Positions 1-9,729 of a DNA stretch of 17,000 nt are shown piece after piece. The stretch is from Glandiceps talaboti. Lineage: Eukaryota > Hemichordata > Enteropneusta > Spengelidae. Made by a program: the position numbers and the translations under genes. The stretch spans positions 7,650,280 to 7,667,279 of the forward strand of contig NC_135568.1 in the NCBI RefSeq assembly GCF_964340395.1. The letters run 5' to 3'. The notes beneath the pieces were generated by a model that was given only the letters and a program-made list of their open reading frames with translations, was not told the DNA's origin and did not search any database. Positions within the stretch are counted from its first letter, which is position 1. Each line of letters starts with the position of its first letter.

Positions 1-1
1 A

Positions 2-1429
2 CCCTTACAGTACATCTTCAACCTTTCTTTTTCCTGTGGTGACGTCCCCAATGCCCTCAAAATTGCAAAAGTGAAACCATTATTTAAACAGGGATCAGAA
101 CAAATTCCTGGCAATTATCGGCCAATTTCAATCCTTCCAATTTTAAGCAAAGTTTTAGAAAGACTAGTCGACAACCGTTTACGATCATTCATCACACATA
201 ACACAATACTATATGAGCATCAATATGGTTTCCGAGAAAAATATAGTACAAAATTGTCTGTTATAAACTTAGTGAATCATCTTGTTAAACAGATAGACGA
301 AGGGAGGGTTACCCTTGGCATTTTCATTGACTTCTCAAAGGCCTTTGATACCATCAATCACAATATTTTATTATCTAAACTTGCACATTATGGAATTCGA
401 GGTTTACCCCTTTTGTGGTTTCGGGATTACCTCCGAAATCGACAGCAATATGTTTGTTCTAATGGTGTTAACTCTACCTATTCTCCAATAACATGCGGAG
501 TCCCACAGGGTTCTGTCTTGGGACCAACACTATTTTTATTATATATCAATGACCTGCCACTTTCATCGTCATATTTTGATTTCAGATTGTTTGCAGACGA
601 TTCGAACCTTTTTCACACTTTTCCCACAAAGTTCAACAATATTGACCTGTCCATAGTAAACCACGAGTTTCATAATGTGACGGCTTGGTGTACTGCAAAC
701 AAGCTCACAATAAATGAGTCTAAAACAAAGTACATTCTTATGAGAAGTCGTAGGTTTTCACCCAGTGTCAGTGGAACTCTTTATGTAAATAGGAATGCTA
801 TTGAGCAAGTTAATTATGCGTCGTTTGTTGGTATTGTCATTGATGAACATCTGCTTTGGAAGGAACACATTTGTCATGTAAATAATATTATAAGAAGAAA
901 AATAGGCGCCATTTTCAAACTGAGGGAATTCGTACCGAAACATGTACTTACTTTTCTCTACACCACTTTCATCCAACCTCATATATCCTATGGGTTAGAA
1001 GTCTGGGGAAATACTTTTCATTCATATTTAGATTGTATTTTATTATCCCAGAAAATGGCTATGCGTGCTATTTCGCATAGCCATTTTCGGGAACATTCTT
1101 CTCCTCTTTTCAACCAGTTAGAAATTCTCGACGTTTTTAAGTTACACAAGTATTTAGTAGGGGTTTTTGTTTACGACTTAATACACAATAATTTACCACA
1201 CTCTATAACCGATTATTGCACACTGTTGACTTATGAATACAATACACGACAGAAGGCTCAGGGCAATTTATGTATTCCTCCAGTGAAGACATCAGTTGGA
1301 CAACAATCAATATCATATACAGGTGCAACTACATGGAACGACATCAAATACAATATCAGGAAGGAACCAACACGACATAGTTTCAAGCGGTCACTTAAAA
1401 TAGATTTACTAAAAGAATATATAGCATAG
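2..1429 (+). CDS. Non-LTR retrotransposon reverse transcriptase, 5'-partial (CR1/L2/Jockey-like)
   Basis: The frame is open from base 2 to the TAG at 1427-1429, giving 475 residues with no start in view, so this is the C-terminal part of a LINE ORF2. A GTG at 71 is internal, not a start. Numbering from base 2, visible RT motifs are NYRPISILP (about 37), the palm motif [10 protein letters not shown] (108-116, catalytic Asp110), [10 protein letters not shown] (166-175) and the FADD catalytic box (197-200, bases 590-601). A C-terminal region typical of these elements follows, with SYGLEVWG and NTRQ. It would copy the element's RNA into DNA at a nicked target site. The endonuclease domain must lie off the left edge. 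No stop or frameshift interrupts the visible part, so the copy may be young. The clade is a family-level guess from motif style. Confidence 0.93.
   Translation, partial: PLQYIFNLSFSCGDVPNALKIAKVKPLFKQGSEQIPGNYRPISILPILSKVLERLVDNRLRSFITHNTILYEHQYGFREKYSTKLSVINLVNHLVKQIDEGRVTLGIFIDFSKAFDTINHNILLSKLAHYGIRGLPLLWFRDYLRNRQQYVCSNGVNSTYSPITCGVPQGSVLGPTLFLLYINDLPLSSSYFDFRLFADDSNLFHTFPTKFNNIDLSIVNHEFHNVTAWCTANKLTINESKTKYILMRSRRFSPSVSGTLYVNRNAIEQVNYASFVGIVIDEHLLWKEHICHVNNIIRRKIGAIFKLREFVPKHVLTFLYTTFIQPHISYGLEVWGNTFHSYLDCILLSQKMAMRAISHSHFREHSSPLFNQLEILDVFKLHKYLVGVFVYDLIHNNLPHSITDYCTLLTYEYNTRQKAQGNLCIPPVKTSVGQQSISYTGATTWNDIKYNIRKEPTRHSFKRSLKIDLLKEYIA
1051..1088 (+). repeat. Perfect 15-bp inverted repeat inside the RT ORF
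   Basis: The arms at 1051-1065 and 1074-1088 are exact reverse complements with an 8-base loop (TGCTATTT). The stretch codes for part of the C-terminal region ([13 protein letters not shown]). It could form a strong RNA hairpin in the element transcript or be chance plus local palindrome formation. Confidence 0.8.
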
Positions 1430-1481
1430 TTGGCATTCTTTACCGAACTTTCTTCTCATCACTTTTAAAATGACTTGGATT

Positions 1482-1504
1482 GGGATGGGGGTTGGGGGGA
1501 GGGG
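1482..1504 (+). other. G-quadruplex motif in LINE 3' UTR
   Basis: Four G-runs of 3, 5, 6 and 4 bases (1482-1484, 1487-1491, 1494-1499, 1501-1504) are separated by loops of only 1-2 bases (AT, TT, A). This fits the G3+N1-7 rule with short loops, which favours stable folding. It lies on the sense strand about 50 bp after the RT stop codon. Mammalian L1 elements also carry G4 tracts in the 3' UTR, but a shared function here is inference. Confidence 0.75.
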
Positions 1505-1559
1505 CAAGTGCGTTTAGTAACACCCGTGAATGTTTAACCATTAACCATTAATGTAAGGG

Positions 1560-1591
1560 GTCAGACTTGATTAGCAAAGCTATTTTCTGAC
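1560..1591 (+). other. Nested hairpin in LINE 3' UTR
   Basis: The outer stem is GTCAGA (1560-1565) with TCTGAC (1586-1591). The inner stem is TAGC (1572-1575) with GCTA (1579-1582) around an AAA loop. It lies about 75 bp before the (AATC)n tail. Some LINE reverse transcriptases recognise a 3'-end stem-loop of their own RNA, so this is a candidate recognition structure, by inference only. Confidence 0.5.
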
Positions 1592-1745
1592 TCCTATTGT
1601 ATAAATTGTGTATAAATATTTTTTTCCCAAGTGATCTGTAATTATTTCTTGTACAGGTAATAAAAATCAATCAATCAATCAATCAATTATAGTTGTCCTT
1701 TTTCTCTCAATATATTACCATAGAATATATAGAAGAGGTAAATCC

Positions 1746-1747
1746 TG

Positions 1748-1810
<63 letters not shown>

Positions 1811-1877
1811 GTCTGTCTGTCTGTGTGTCTGTCTGTCTGTCTGTCTGTATGTCTGTCTGTCTGTCTATATATCTGCC

Positions 1878-1924
<47 letters not shown>

Positions 1925-1925
1925 G
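1746..1925 (+). repeat. Compound tetranucleotide microsatellite (TATC)n then (TGTC)n
   Basis: About 64 bp of CTAT repeats change into about 115 bp of CTGT repeats with a few interruptions. The two motifs differ by one A-to-G transition, suggesting one array spread from the other. It lies about 60 bp after the LINE tail. The open frame across it is a repeat artefact. Confidence 0.95.
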
Positions 1926-2260
1926 ATGCTATAGCTTCAGCTTTTATTGACTTTTTGCATACTTAATGTTCAGTCATTAATACACAAGGTAGCCACAGTT
2001 GCAAGTCCCAAGGGCTTCAATGTGCGGCTAAAAATGGTAAATATAATAGATAATCGTGTAATGTACTAAACAAATTTATTGTCTTCTTAGTTTTGATCTT
2101 TTGAGGCTAGCGTGCGAAAAATAGACCTCTGTTTCTAGTATAGATTCAATGGAACAGTTACAATCGGGAACAGCTCTATGGCTGAATCAGAATCATGAAT
2201 CATGCGCTCCTCAATACCGTGCGCTTTGTACTGTGACAGACCAGAGCATATATGACTTGA
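1926..2260. other. Intergenic stretch, nothing recognised
   Basis: No gene-like frame, RNA gene or repeat was recognised between the tetranucleotide array and the pentanucleotide array. Confidence 0.5.
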
Positions 2261-2327
2261 CATGACAAGACAAGACAAGACAAGACAATACAAGACAATA
2301 CAATACAAGACAAAACCAGACATGACA
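2261..2327 (+). repeat. Imperfect (GACAA)n pentanucleotide repeat
   Basis: Runs of GACAA are interspersed with the variant ATACAA and a few CATGACA units. The minus-strand open frame over it is a low-complexity artefact. Confidence 0.85.
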
Positions 2328-2978
2328 CGCTAGGCATTGCATTACCTTGTCGATATGGTTGATATCAAGGACGTCAGCAAATTACGAGTGAAAATCAACG
2401 CAAATAAAGTATGAAACTCTACAAGTGCAACGTAATATCTATAATTATGACTAAAAATTCTCCACATCTCTATACTTTCTCGTCTCACCCATAAAATTAC
2501 ATTGAGCGACACGAGGGGTCAAAGTAAATGAGTGAATGTATACAAAAACTAAGCAGACAACCAACCATAACGTGGAAGGGTGTTGGGGTTCAGAGAAATA
2601 TCAGAATGCTGAATGACGTCTACCTATACTTTTCAAAAAATACCCACCGCATTACTAACAAAGTACCACCACACCAATCAGAATTTCTAACAACTATTAT
2701 TATACCGTTCACCAACACAACACAGGAACCAAATTCCACATTCAGAAAACCCACTCCAGATCCTTTAGATACATGACACCCATCGTTGCAAATAGTTCAC
2801 CAATCTAATGACTTTTCGTTATCCGTAATCTCTCATTTTTCTTGGTGTTCCATGTGTTCTGATTTTTGACTTCTTCTACTCTATTCTCAATGTTATCAGT
2901 ATATATAAACATTTCGACAACAAGAAGAAGAGGAAAACAGAGACATATATAACACTATCTCTTTCTAATTCTAACCCC
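2328..2978. other. Intergenic stretch without recognised gene
   Basis: A short + frame at 2528-2776 (82 codons) lies here. Its product has no recognised motif, and base composition is like its surroundings, so it is not called as a gene. Confidence 0.5.
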
Positions 2979-3029
2979 ACAAACAAACAAACAAACACAC
3001 ATACATATACATAAATACATACATACATC
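2979..3029 (+). repeat. Short (CAAA)n / (CATA)n microsatellite, probable LINE tail
   Basis: The + strand reads CAAA repeats and then ACAT/ATAC repeats. On the minus strand it directly follows the decayed RT C-terminus, so it is likely the 3' tail of that element. Confidence 0.7.
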
Positions 3030-3084
3030 AAAATGCCATCAAAAGTGTTTTTAACTGGTAGACTGTAAGTATTGCTTGTATTCT

Positions 3085-3290
3085 TGTTTGAATTCACACC
3101 TATACTGTGTAGATCCCTAATTGTTATTGGAATACCATTCCATAGTTTGGCATCTGCCTATTTCATCGTGAATTATCCTGACCTGTACTTTACTTTACCC
3201 TTGGAATTGTAAGGTAGTTTCTTGTATTTTGTCTAGTTGAATTGGAGGGATTTACATGTGTGTAGTAATTAGGATAGAAGTGCGCCCGCG
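3085..3290 (-). pseudogene. Decayed 3' end of a LINE reverse transcriptase (antisense)
   Basis: On the minus strand, from about 3283 down, the sequence reads YYTHVNPSNSTRQ, then NTRNYLTIPRVK, a TAA stop, STGQDNSR and a TGA. In another frame it continues AKLWNGIPITIRDLHSI. Order and spacing match the C-terminus of the intact element at 1-1429 (NTRQ, then [12 protein letters not shown], then a TW-N-I block), and LWN-P-IR is a common ending in these RTs. At least two stops and one frameshift break it. No upstream RT motifs are visible, so the copy is 5'-truncated. It differs too much from the intact element to be a recent copy of it. Confidence 0.65.
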
Positions 3291-3799
3291 TGTTGGTCAA
3301 CTTGACATTCTCGGTAACCTTGTCATGCTGATAAGTTACTTATTCGACATAATACCCATCAGTGTGGTCGCTACAATCGCAGTCAAATTTATATCAGGTC
3401 AAAGTTCGGTAAATAGCAAGTGACGGTGAACTACTTTTCAGTACGTGTTCAATCGAATAGCTTAGGACTTTCACATTTTAAATACGCACGTACATGTACC
3501 AATCACCACCCTCAGAAAACTATCAAGTCACCTTAATTATGTGGCTTTAGATGCATCTAGGACAAGGTTTCATGATTAAAAAAGTGTTTTTATTATAATT
3601 GCTAATGAATTACATTGACCTCACGGTGATAAAACATCTTTGCCATTATAACGTGTAATATTCTGTGCACACAATTAATATTTGAAGTAGCTGAAAGGCT
3701 ATTCATTCCCGGCCCATCGTAATAATTGGTTTATTTGGTTCACTGCTCAAGTGCTCATCACCGATCATGCAAATGAGATTTATGATGCACTGTGTCATC
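3291..3799. other. Intergenic stretch, nothing recognised
   Basis: AT-rich sequence with no extended frame, no RNA gene and no repeat that I could match elsewhere in the window. Confidence 0.5.
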
Positions 3800-3873
3800 T
3801 TCTAAGAAATGTATTTTATAGTACTATAGGCACAGTTGCGTGTGTGCGTGCGTGTGTGTGTGTGCGCCCCCGC

Positions 3874-3950
<77 letters not shown>

Positions 3951-4080
3951 AAAAACCGCCAGACCGATTGCCTTGGTATTTGCTGGGGACATTACTTAGG
4001 GAATGTAGATGGGAAATTGTTCAAGTGCAAATGATCGCATCAGAGATGTGCATTTTGGGTCAAAAACATGATTCGTGTTG
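3800..4080 (+). repeat. Dispersed repeat family copy 1: CTATAGGC lead, TG microsatellite, A unit
   Basis: A short lead ending CTATAGGC (3824-3831) precedes a TGCG/TG microsatellite. Then comes an 'A unit' with CAAAAACCGCCAGACCGAT, a TTTGCTGGGGACAT block and GTTCAAGTGCAAATGAT. The same order of blocks recurs at 11553-11835, and the lead plus microsatellite recurs at 13962-14040. After 4072 about 235 bp of unrelated sequence intervenes before TTTGGGTAAAAAAGTGTG resumes at about 4307. At 11795 the matching sequence is continuous, so this copy may carry an insertion. Confidence 0.75.
3835..3950 (+). repeat. (TG)n/(TGCG)n microsatellite with 79-bp alternating purine-pyrimidine run
   Basis: From 3871 to 3949 pyrimidines and purines alternate without a break (CGCGCG, then TGCG repeats, then TG repeats). 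Such CG/TG tracts are classic left-handed Z-DNA formers. The overlapping Cys/Val-rich open frames are artefacts of the repeat. Confidence 0.95.
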
Positions 4081-4252
4081 TTAAACAATGTTTTGACTCA
4101 GCCTAGAAATGAAAGGTTCTTGTTTAATTGATGCAATGAAACCATTAAATCTTTTATCGGCTACTTCACATCTCAATGTCAATGGCATCAAGATTAACCT
4201 CTGTTTCAGGTTGCTTGGAAACGCTGTTTTTAATTATAGCAAAGCTCAATTA

Positions 4253-4275
4253 AATCATAGACACTGTCTATGATT
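4253..4275. repeat. Perfect 11-bp palindrome with one-base centre
   Basis: AATCATAGACA and TGTCTATGATT flank a single C. It lies in the segment that interrupts the dispersed repeat copy between 4073 and 4306. Confidence 0.8.
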
Positions 4276-4318
4276 AAAACAGGTTCATTCATGTTACAGA
4301 GTCTGTTTGGGTAAAAAA

Positions 4319-4737
4319 GTGTGATTTTTGGTCAAAACACTCAAACTCAAAAACTACTGGGCAGATCGGTCGGAAATTTGGTGGGAACAACCGTAGGGGT
4401 ATTAGTATTAAGAATGGCTCAGGACCTGATGATCCCATCAGTGATATGCAAATCAACTATAAAATGTGTGTTTTGGTCAGAAGTCTTTAATTCCAAAAGT
4501 ACTGAACAAATTGGGCTGAAATGTAATGGGGATGGATCTATGGGCGTCCATATGAAGAAATATTAAGCATAGAATGATCATGATCTCATAAGTGATATGC
4601 AAATTAGGCGCAAAAATGTGGATTTTGGTCAAAAACTTGTATCTCAAAAAGTACTGGATCAATAAGACTGAAACTTGGTGAGATGTTTCTAGGCGTGTTA
4701 TTCTGCAGATTTTCTTCAAAAGGTTTTGAAAGAGTTG
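4319..4737 (+). repeat. Tandem A units (about 145-150 bp, three diverged copies)
   Basis: Units start near 4319, 4463 and 4616. Each opens with a variant of GTGTGATTTTGGTCAAAA, then an AAAAGTACTGG-AC/CAGAT block and a GAAATTTGGTG block. The first two end near TGATATGCAAAT. The third is cut short at about 4737, where B units begin. The element-like unit at 11690-11835 belongs to the same family. Nothing here is coding; the short frames on both strands are by-products. Confidence 0.8.
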
Positions 4738-5085
4738 TCCCTAGCAACCATGACCACACCCTTAGCAACAACCAAATGGCAGTATCTTTTGGTCATATAA
4801 CATCATCATCTGGTAGGCATGTGAGTAAACATTAAAAAAATTGTATGCAAATTTCCTAGTAACCATGACCACGCCCATAGCAACAACCAAACGGTGGTGT
4901 ATTTCACAAAGATAACAGGATTCTTAGACAAGTGAACAAACATTCACAAAGTGTATGCAAATATGTCTAGCAACATGACCATGCCCATAACAACATCCAA
5001 ATGATATCATATATTGCAAAGATAACAACAGGGATTGATAGACAAGTGAACAACTTTCAAAAAATGATCAAATAATAACTTTTAA
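4738..5085 (+). repeat. Tandem B units (about 115 bp, three diverged copies)
   Basis: Units start near 4740, 4856 and 4967 with CTAGCAACCATGACCACGCC-like openings. They continue through TAGCAACAACCAAA, then (copies 2 and 3) AAGATAACA and GACAAGTGAACAA, and end with GTATGCAAAT in the first two copies. The switch from A units to B units within one array suggests a composite non-autonomous element with internal tandem cores. Confidence 0.8.
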
Positions 5086-5653
5086 TTATGATATACAGTG
5101 ATATTTTATGACAAATATCGTGTAAATTTTCAAAAATTTTCTATTGTAAAACATCGAACCTCTCCTTTTAAACGTACACAATGTAAATGGGTAAATTAGA
5201 CATGAAACCTTGTGATCAGGCTCACTGATCTTAATAGTTCATTTAAAATAGATTTGTCCCTGTTTAGGGAAAAGAAGCGTAATTACGCCTGTTGAAAAAA
5301 CATGCCATATAATGTATGCTGAAGGGTCATATCTTGGATTCTTCAATAGCTGGTGTTTCTTTTAATCAATCGCTTTGTTGCTATGGTTTGTTTCAATATT
5401 ATGAGCTGTTTTTTCAATTGTATGCAATCGATCATATATGTCCAATGAAGGACGACCTTAATGCTACATCATGTGTGAAATATTATTTCGTAGACTGGCG
5501 TGACAAGAAGGTTGTCATAAATTTAATATCCTGTGTACAATCAATCAGGTGATGAGTTGTTTTGTAGTTTTTGTGCTGATGTCGATCAGACCATAGATCC
5601 TACCCCTTTCGTGTGCGGTCTGTGATCAGACGAGCTGAAGTAATATTGACGAT
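5086..5653. other. Upstream region of the lectin gene
   Basis: No core promoter can be fixed by eye. It contains a 78-codon + frame (5316-5552) with no recognised domain. A possible weak stem (GATCAGACC at about 5584, GGTCTGTGATC at about 5617) lies within 75 bp of the start codon. The 5' UTR and promoter of the exon 1 gene should lie here unless a further noncoding exon exists upstream. Confidence 0.4.
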
Positions 5654-5762
5654 ATGACGTGCGGCAAACTCTCTCCGTTCCCGTGGAGGAATTTCAACTT
5701 GTTGTTAGTGGTCTTGCTGTGGAACATACCAACTGTCACCTCAGGCTGTAGCACCGATCCAG
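5654..5762 (+). CDS. Lectin exon 1: signal peptide
   Basis: The ATG at 5654 is the first after an in-frame TGA at 5636-5638 and has G at -3. It codes for 36 residues plus the first base of codon 37. Residues 1-13 hold two basic residues (K5, R12). They are followed by the hydrophobic core FNLLLVVLLW (14-23) and a small-residue region PTVTSG (26-31), a plausible signal-peptidase site near residue 30. The donor is CAG|GTAAAA, with GT at 5763-5764. The protein is therefore expected to enter the secretory pathway. The frame stays open for 31 further codons into the intron before a stop, which may be read if the intron is retained but has no recognisable content. Confidence 0.72.
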
Positions 5763-7760
5763 GTAAAAACACATACATCGATCAAATTTGTGTTTTTCTT
5801 GTGTTACACTTTTTCTGGGAGAACTTATTGGTTGTTAAAGATAACCTGACCTTGTAACGACTTAACCGCCGTTATACAGTAACTTTGCGATCACTAAGTG
5901 CGTAATGAATATCATACAAGATACCTTAAGGATTGTACATATAATATGAAATTATGGGCGGTGGAAATTTGCATTTTTTGAATTCTTTCTCCTAAGAATA
6001 TGAATGCAGAGAGTTTGATATATTGATTACTGCTATTTTAACACACGTTGTCCCAGTCATTTAGTACTTGTATTGGAAGTGAAAATTCGTTAAAGTAATC
6101 TCCGTGTTAATATTTAAAAACAGAGGTTTCGAGTGGAGCCATGGGTCTATTTTTGGCCTACATACAAAACTACAGTTTTTATTTGTCAGTACCGTTCACA
6201 GTGTATTCAATGGTATTGTTTACATAATCTAAAATATGGACAGATATTATGAATTGAAGAAATAAGTTCATTGTAACGAAGGTTTTACTTTTCTACATCT
6301 TCACGAAGTGTTCGAGATATAACTAGATACCATTTGATACATCGTCGCAAAACAACGCACCTCTTTACGGCACCTTCCGACACACGTCGTGTACGTTTTA
6401 CGTTATGTTAGTGGAATTATGCTCTGCCTTGCGAGAAAATGCTTGACATGGCTTTTCAGTCTTTTTCTTTCTACGTTTAGGTTCTTTTATCTGATAATAC
6501 ATTATTATAATTAGTTTAAAATCGAAATGACGTAGCTCGTCGCTTTTCAGTATTGAATTAATAATGAAGTGTGTTAGTTCTTATATAGTAAGGTGTCCAT
6601 AGCCGGGTTTTCTTCGCTAATAAAACATTACTATTAAACTACACAACCCAATATTATATTTTAAAGGCCGAGTTCACAGGGATTAAAAGTTTGATGTGAA
6701 AAATGTTTATCGTGTAGCAGAGTACTTGGTATTTGGTCCTCAACAAGTGAATTAGCCTAAGTATATAATTCTTATTGCTCCACTGATGAGATAGAACTAG
6801 ACGTGAACCTGGAATTGAATCATGGGCCTCAGTTGCTGTAATAGGTGTTGTTACTGTTCTTGAAATTTGGAATACAATGGTGTTTTTTTTATCTCCAAAC
6901 ATATTTCCCCTAACGAGGGTTAACTTTGGGTGTCATCTCACGACGATAAATTTATTCCTTGTTAGCCGTATTTCGAATAAGAAATTATGGTATTTTTCAT
7001 TTTGACTTTGAACCTAATATCTTTTGCATCAGTTGAAAGCTTGCGTTTTTGTTCATTGAACTTAACCATACAGGTCTACCTAGTATCTGTTCTAAAACCA
7101 AGTACCCATCCCAAGCCCGGGAGTACCAATAATTTTTATTTACCTGCCAATTTATAACAAGTCCCTAATTTGCCAATATTTGTAACTCTATTTTAGAGAA
7201 GTCGTGTGCTACATGGGTTAGTTAAAAGGCATCAGAAATGCCGTTTGACCGTTGTTCCCATAAATGGCGTGCAACAATAAAAACATACAGCTTATTGCTG
7301 CTTTCAGTTTGTCGAGTAATCTCTCGAACGTTGTGCCATTTCTTTCACTGCTAACCATTTAGTTATTATGCATCACATCAAAATATTTCACATGAAAAAA
7401 ATCCGTGTAAATGTAATAAAATGATGAGAAACTCGTTTTGTGAAAGACGTAAAGAGTCTGAAGATAGTATACACTTCCCGTTTGAGTGTAAACACGTTGA
7501 GTGGTTTAATTTGGAGAAAATGTGCAAGCTAGTATCTTCAACAAATTACATAGAGAATCATTATGTAAAACCGATTTGAAAGCACATTGAGTTTGTCTAT
7601 TGAATATATGGTACGACTTTTGATGTAATTAATATAAATTTGATCATGTCGGTGTTCGCAGTGTACAAAGTGAGAAGTCTTGAAGGATGAAACAGTCAAC
7701 AAATAATGTGAATATTTTATAAGAAAAAAGAACAAAATGTTCAAATACATTGCCAATGCT
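5763..7760. other. Intron 1, first part: no recognised element
   Basis: About 2 kb of AT-rich sequence without a convincing coding exon, RNA gene or tandem repeat. Minus-strand frames at 6654-6902 and 7538-7825 have no recognised motif, and the latter runs into the minisatellite. Confidence 0.55.
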
Positions 7761-8517
7761 TTGTCGTCTGCTGTGTAATATCTTGTAGTTATTTCAACGC
7801 TTTGTAGTCTGCTGTGTAATATCATGTAGTCTGCTGTGTAATATCTTGTAGTTATTTCAACGCTTTATAGTCTGCTGTGTAATATCTTGTAGTCTGCTGT
7901 GTAATATCTTGTAGTTATTTCAACGCTTTGTAGTCTGCTGTGTAATATCTTGTAGTCTGCTGTGTAATATCTTGTAGTCTGCTGTGTAATATCTTGTAGT
8001 TATTTTAACACTTTGTCCTCTGCTGTGTAATATATTGTAGTTATTACAACACTTTGTAGTCTGTTGTGTAATATCTTGTACTTCTTTCAACGCTTTGTAG
8101 TCTGCTGTATGTAATAACTTGTAGTCTGCTGTGTAATATCTTGTAGTTATTTCAACGCTTTGTAGTCTGCTGTGTAATATCTTGTAGTCTGCTGTGTAAT
8201 ATCTTGTAGTCTGCTGTGTAATATCTTGTAGTTATTTTAACACTTTGTCCTCTGCTGTGTAATATCTTGTAGTTATTTCAACCCTTTGTAGTCTGTTGTG
8301 TAATATCTTGTACTTCTTTCAACGCTTTGTAGTCTACTGTGTGTAATATCTTGTAGTCTGCTGTGTAATATCTTGTAGTTATTACAACACTTTGTAGTCT
8401 GCTGTGTAATATCTTGTACTTCTTTCAACGCTTTGTAGTCTGTTGTGTAATATCTTGTAGTCTGCTATGTAATATCTTGTACTTCTTTCAACACTTTGTA
8501 GTCTGCTGTGTAATATA
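7761..8517 (+). repeat. Two-module minisatellite with 232-bp higher-order repeat
   Basis: The array is made of two modules: 'a', TTGTAGTCTGCTGTGTAATATC (22 bp; never written longer here than one unit), and 'b', TTGTAGTTATTTCAACGCT (19 bp). I count 36 modules in the order abaabaabaaabababaabaaabababaabab aab a, i.e. 23 a and 13 b. Two a modules carry a 2-bp TG-type insertion. The total of 757 bp accounts for every base from 7761 to 8517. Private variants (TTGTCCTC at 8013 and 8245, CTTCTTTC, TGTT) recur in the same order 232 bp apart. This shows that an 11-module block was duplicated as a unit. Confidence 0.93.
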
Positions 8518-8599
8518 TTGTTTAAAATAGAGCGATGGTATAGTTTACATACCGAGTCTAAGTTGTTGAAATGGAAATATTGATGACGGTAATGATTGT

Positions 8600-9171
<572 letters not shown>

Positions 9172-9729
9172 CGTCATTGTTTCAAGAGTAGAAAGTACGT
9201 GATTCTACACAGGCAGGGAGAAATTCCTTGTTTTCTTTTGTCTCCTTGGAGATTGAGATGGGAATTGGTTCTAGACAAGAACTGGATCTCGATCTGGGAA
9301 GTGGGCTAGTGAACCACAAAACTTTGCTTGATTACACTTACTACGATACTTGGAGTACCCTCGGCACTAAATGAGTTATAGAGACGTGGGCTAGCTAGAG
9401 TATGTTGCTGTGAGATCGGTCGGTACAAAACACAGGTACAGGCTGCAGTACACTTCCCCACATTCCCACCACAACCCCTTTCAACCAAGAGTGCCCCCAT
9501 TCGCCTCCAACTGTCATCACTCGGCCTCCAACAGGCCCCATACTCACCCATCTTGCCATCGACCAGATCAGTAGTGCCCTCTGCCCAAAGTGGTTTTTGG
9601 TTTATGCTAGATTTATTTGATATGTAGTTACCTTTGCCTTTGTTATTTGTGTCTTGTATTATTGCTTTAGTATTATTTTTTATCTCCATTAAACAACTCG
9701 TTTTCTAACTTATCTGGATGTGTGTGTCA
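9172..9729. other. Intron 1: GC-richer stretch with unassigned minus-strand ORF (9306-9689)
   Basis: A 127-codon frame runs on the minus strand. Its middle part (about 9420-9600) is clearly GC-richer than the AT-rich surroundings. The product has Cys/Trp-containing stretches (GACWRPSDDSWRRMG, KCTAACTC) but no domain I recognise, and no promoter or splice context is evident. It may be a fragment of a mobile element or chance. Confidence 0.35.

Larger units (their letters stand above)
2..1686 (+). mobile_element. LINE (non-LTR retrotransposon), 3' portion with 3' UTR and (AATC)n tail
   Basis: The element comprises the RT ORF, a roughly 235-bp 3' UTR, an AATAAA at 1659-1664, and at least five AATC copies at 1665-1684. 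Short-tandem 3' tails rather than poly(A) are known in CR1/L2-type LINEs. The UTR also holds a G-rich tract (1482-1504) and a nested hairpin (1560-1591). The 5' end is outside the window, so truncation and target-site duplication cannot be judged. Confidence 0.88.

Noticed and set aside
71-73. GTG as start of the RT protein
   Set aside because: The frame is open upstream to base 2 with LINE-like residues ([18 protein letters not shown]), so GTG is an internal Val.
1693-1926. Open frame of Ser/Leu/Ile and Cys/Val repeats
   Set aside because: Pure translation of the CTAT/CTGT microsatellite.
3751-4084. Three overlapping Cys/Val-rich frames
   Set aside because: They exist only because TG/TGCG repeats lack stop codons in all frames.
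4319-4719. Two 80-codon frames on opposite strands
   Set aside because: They lie in tandem A units and differ between copies, with no domain.
7761-8517. CRISPR array
   Set aside because: The 22- and 19-bp modules are contiguous variants of each other with no unique spacers, in a eukaryotic intron.
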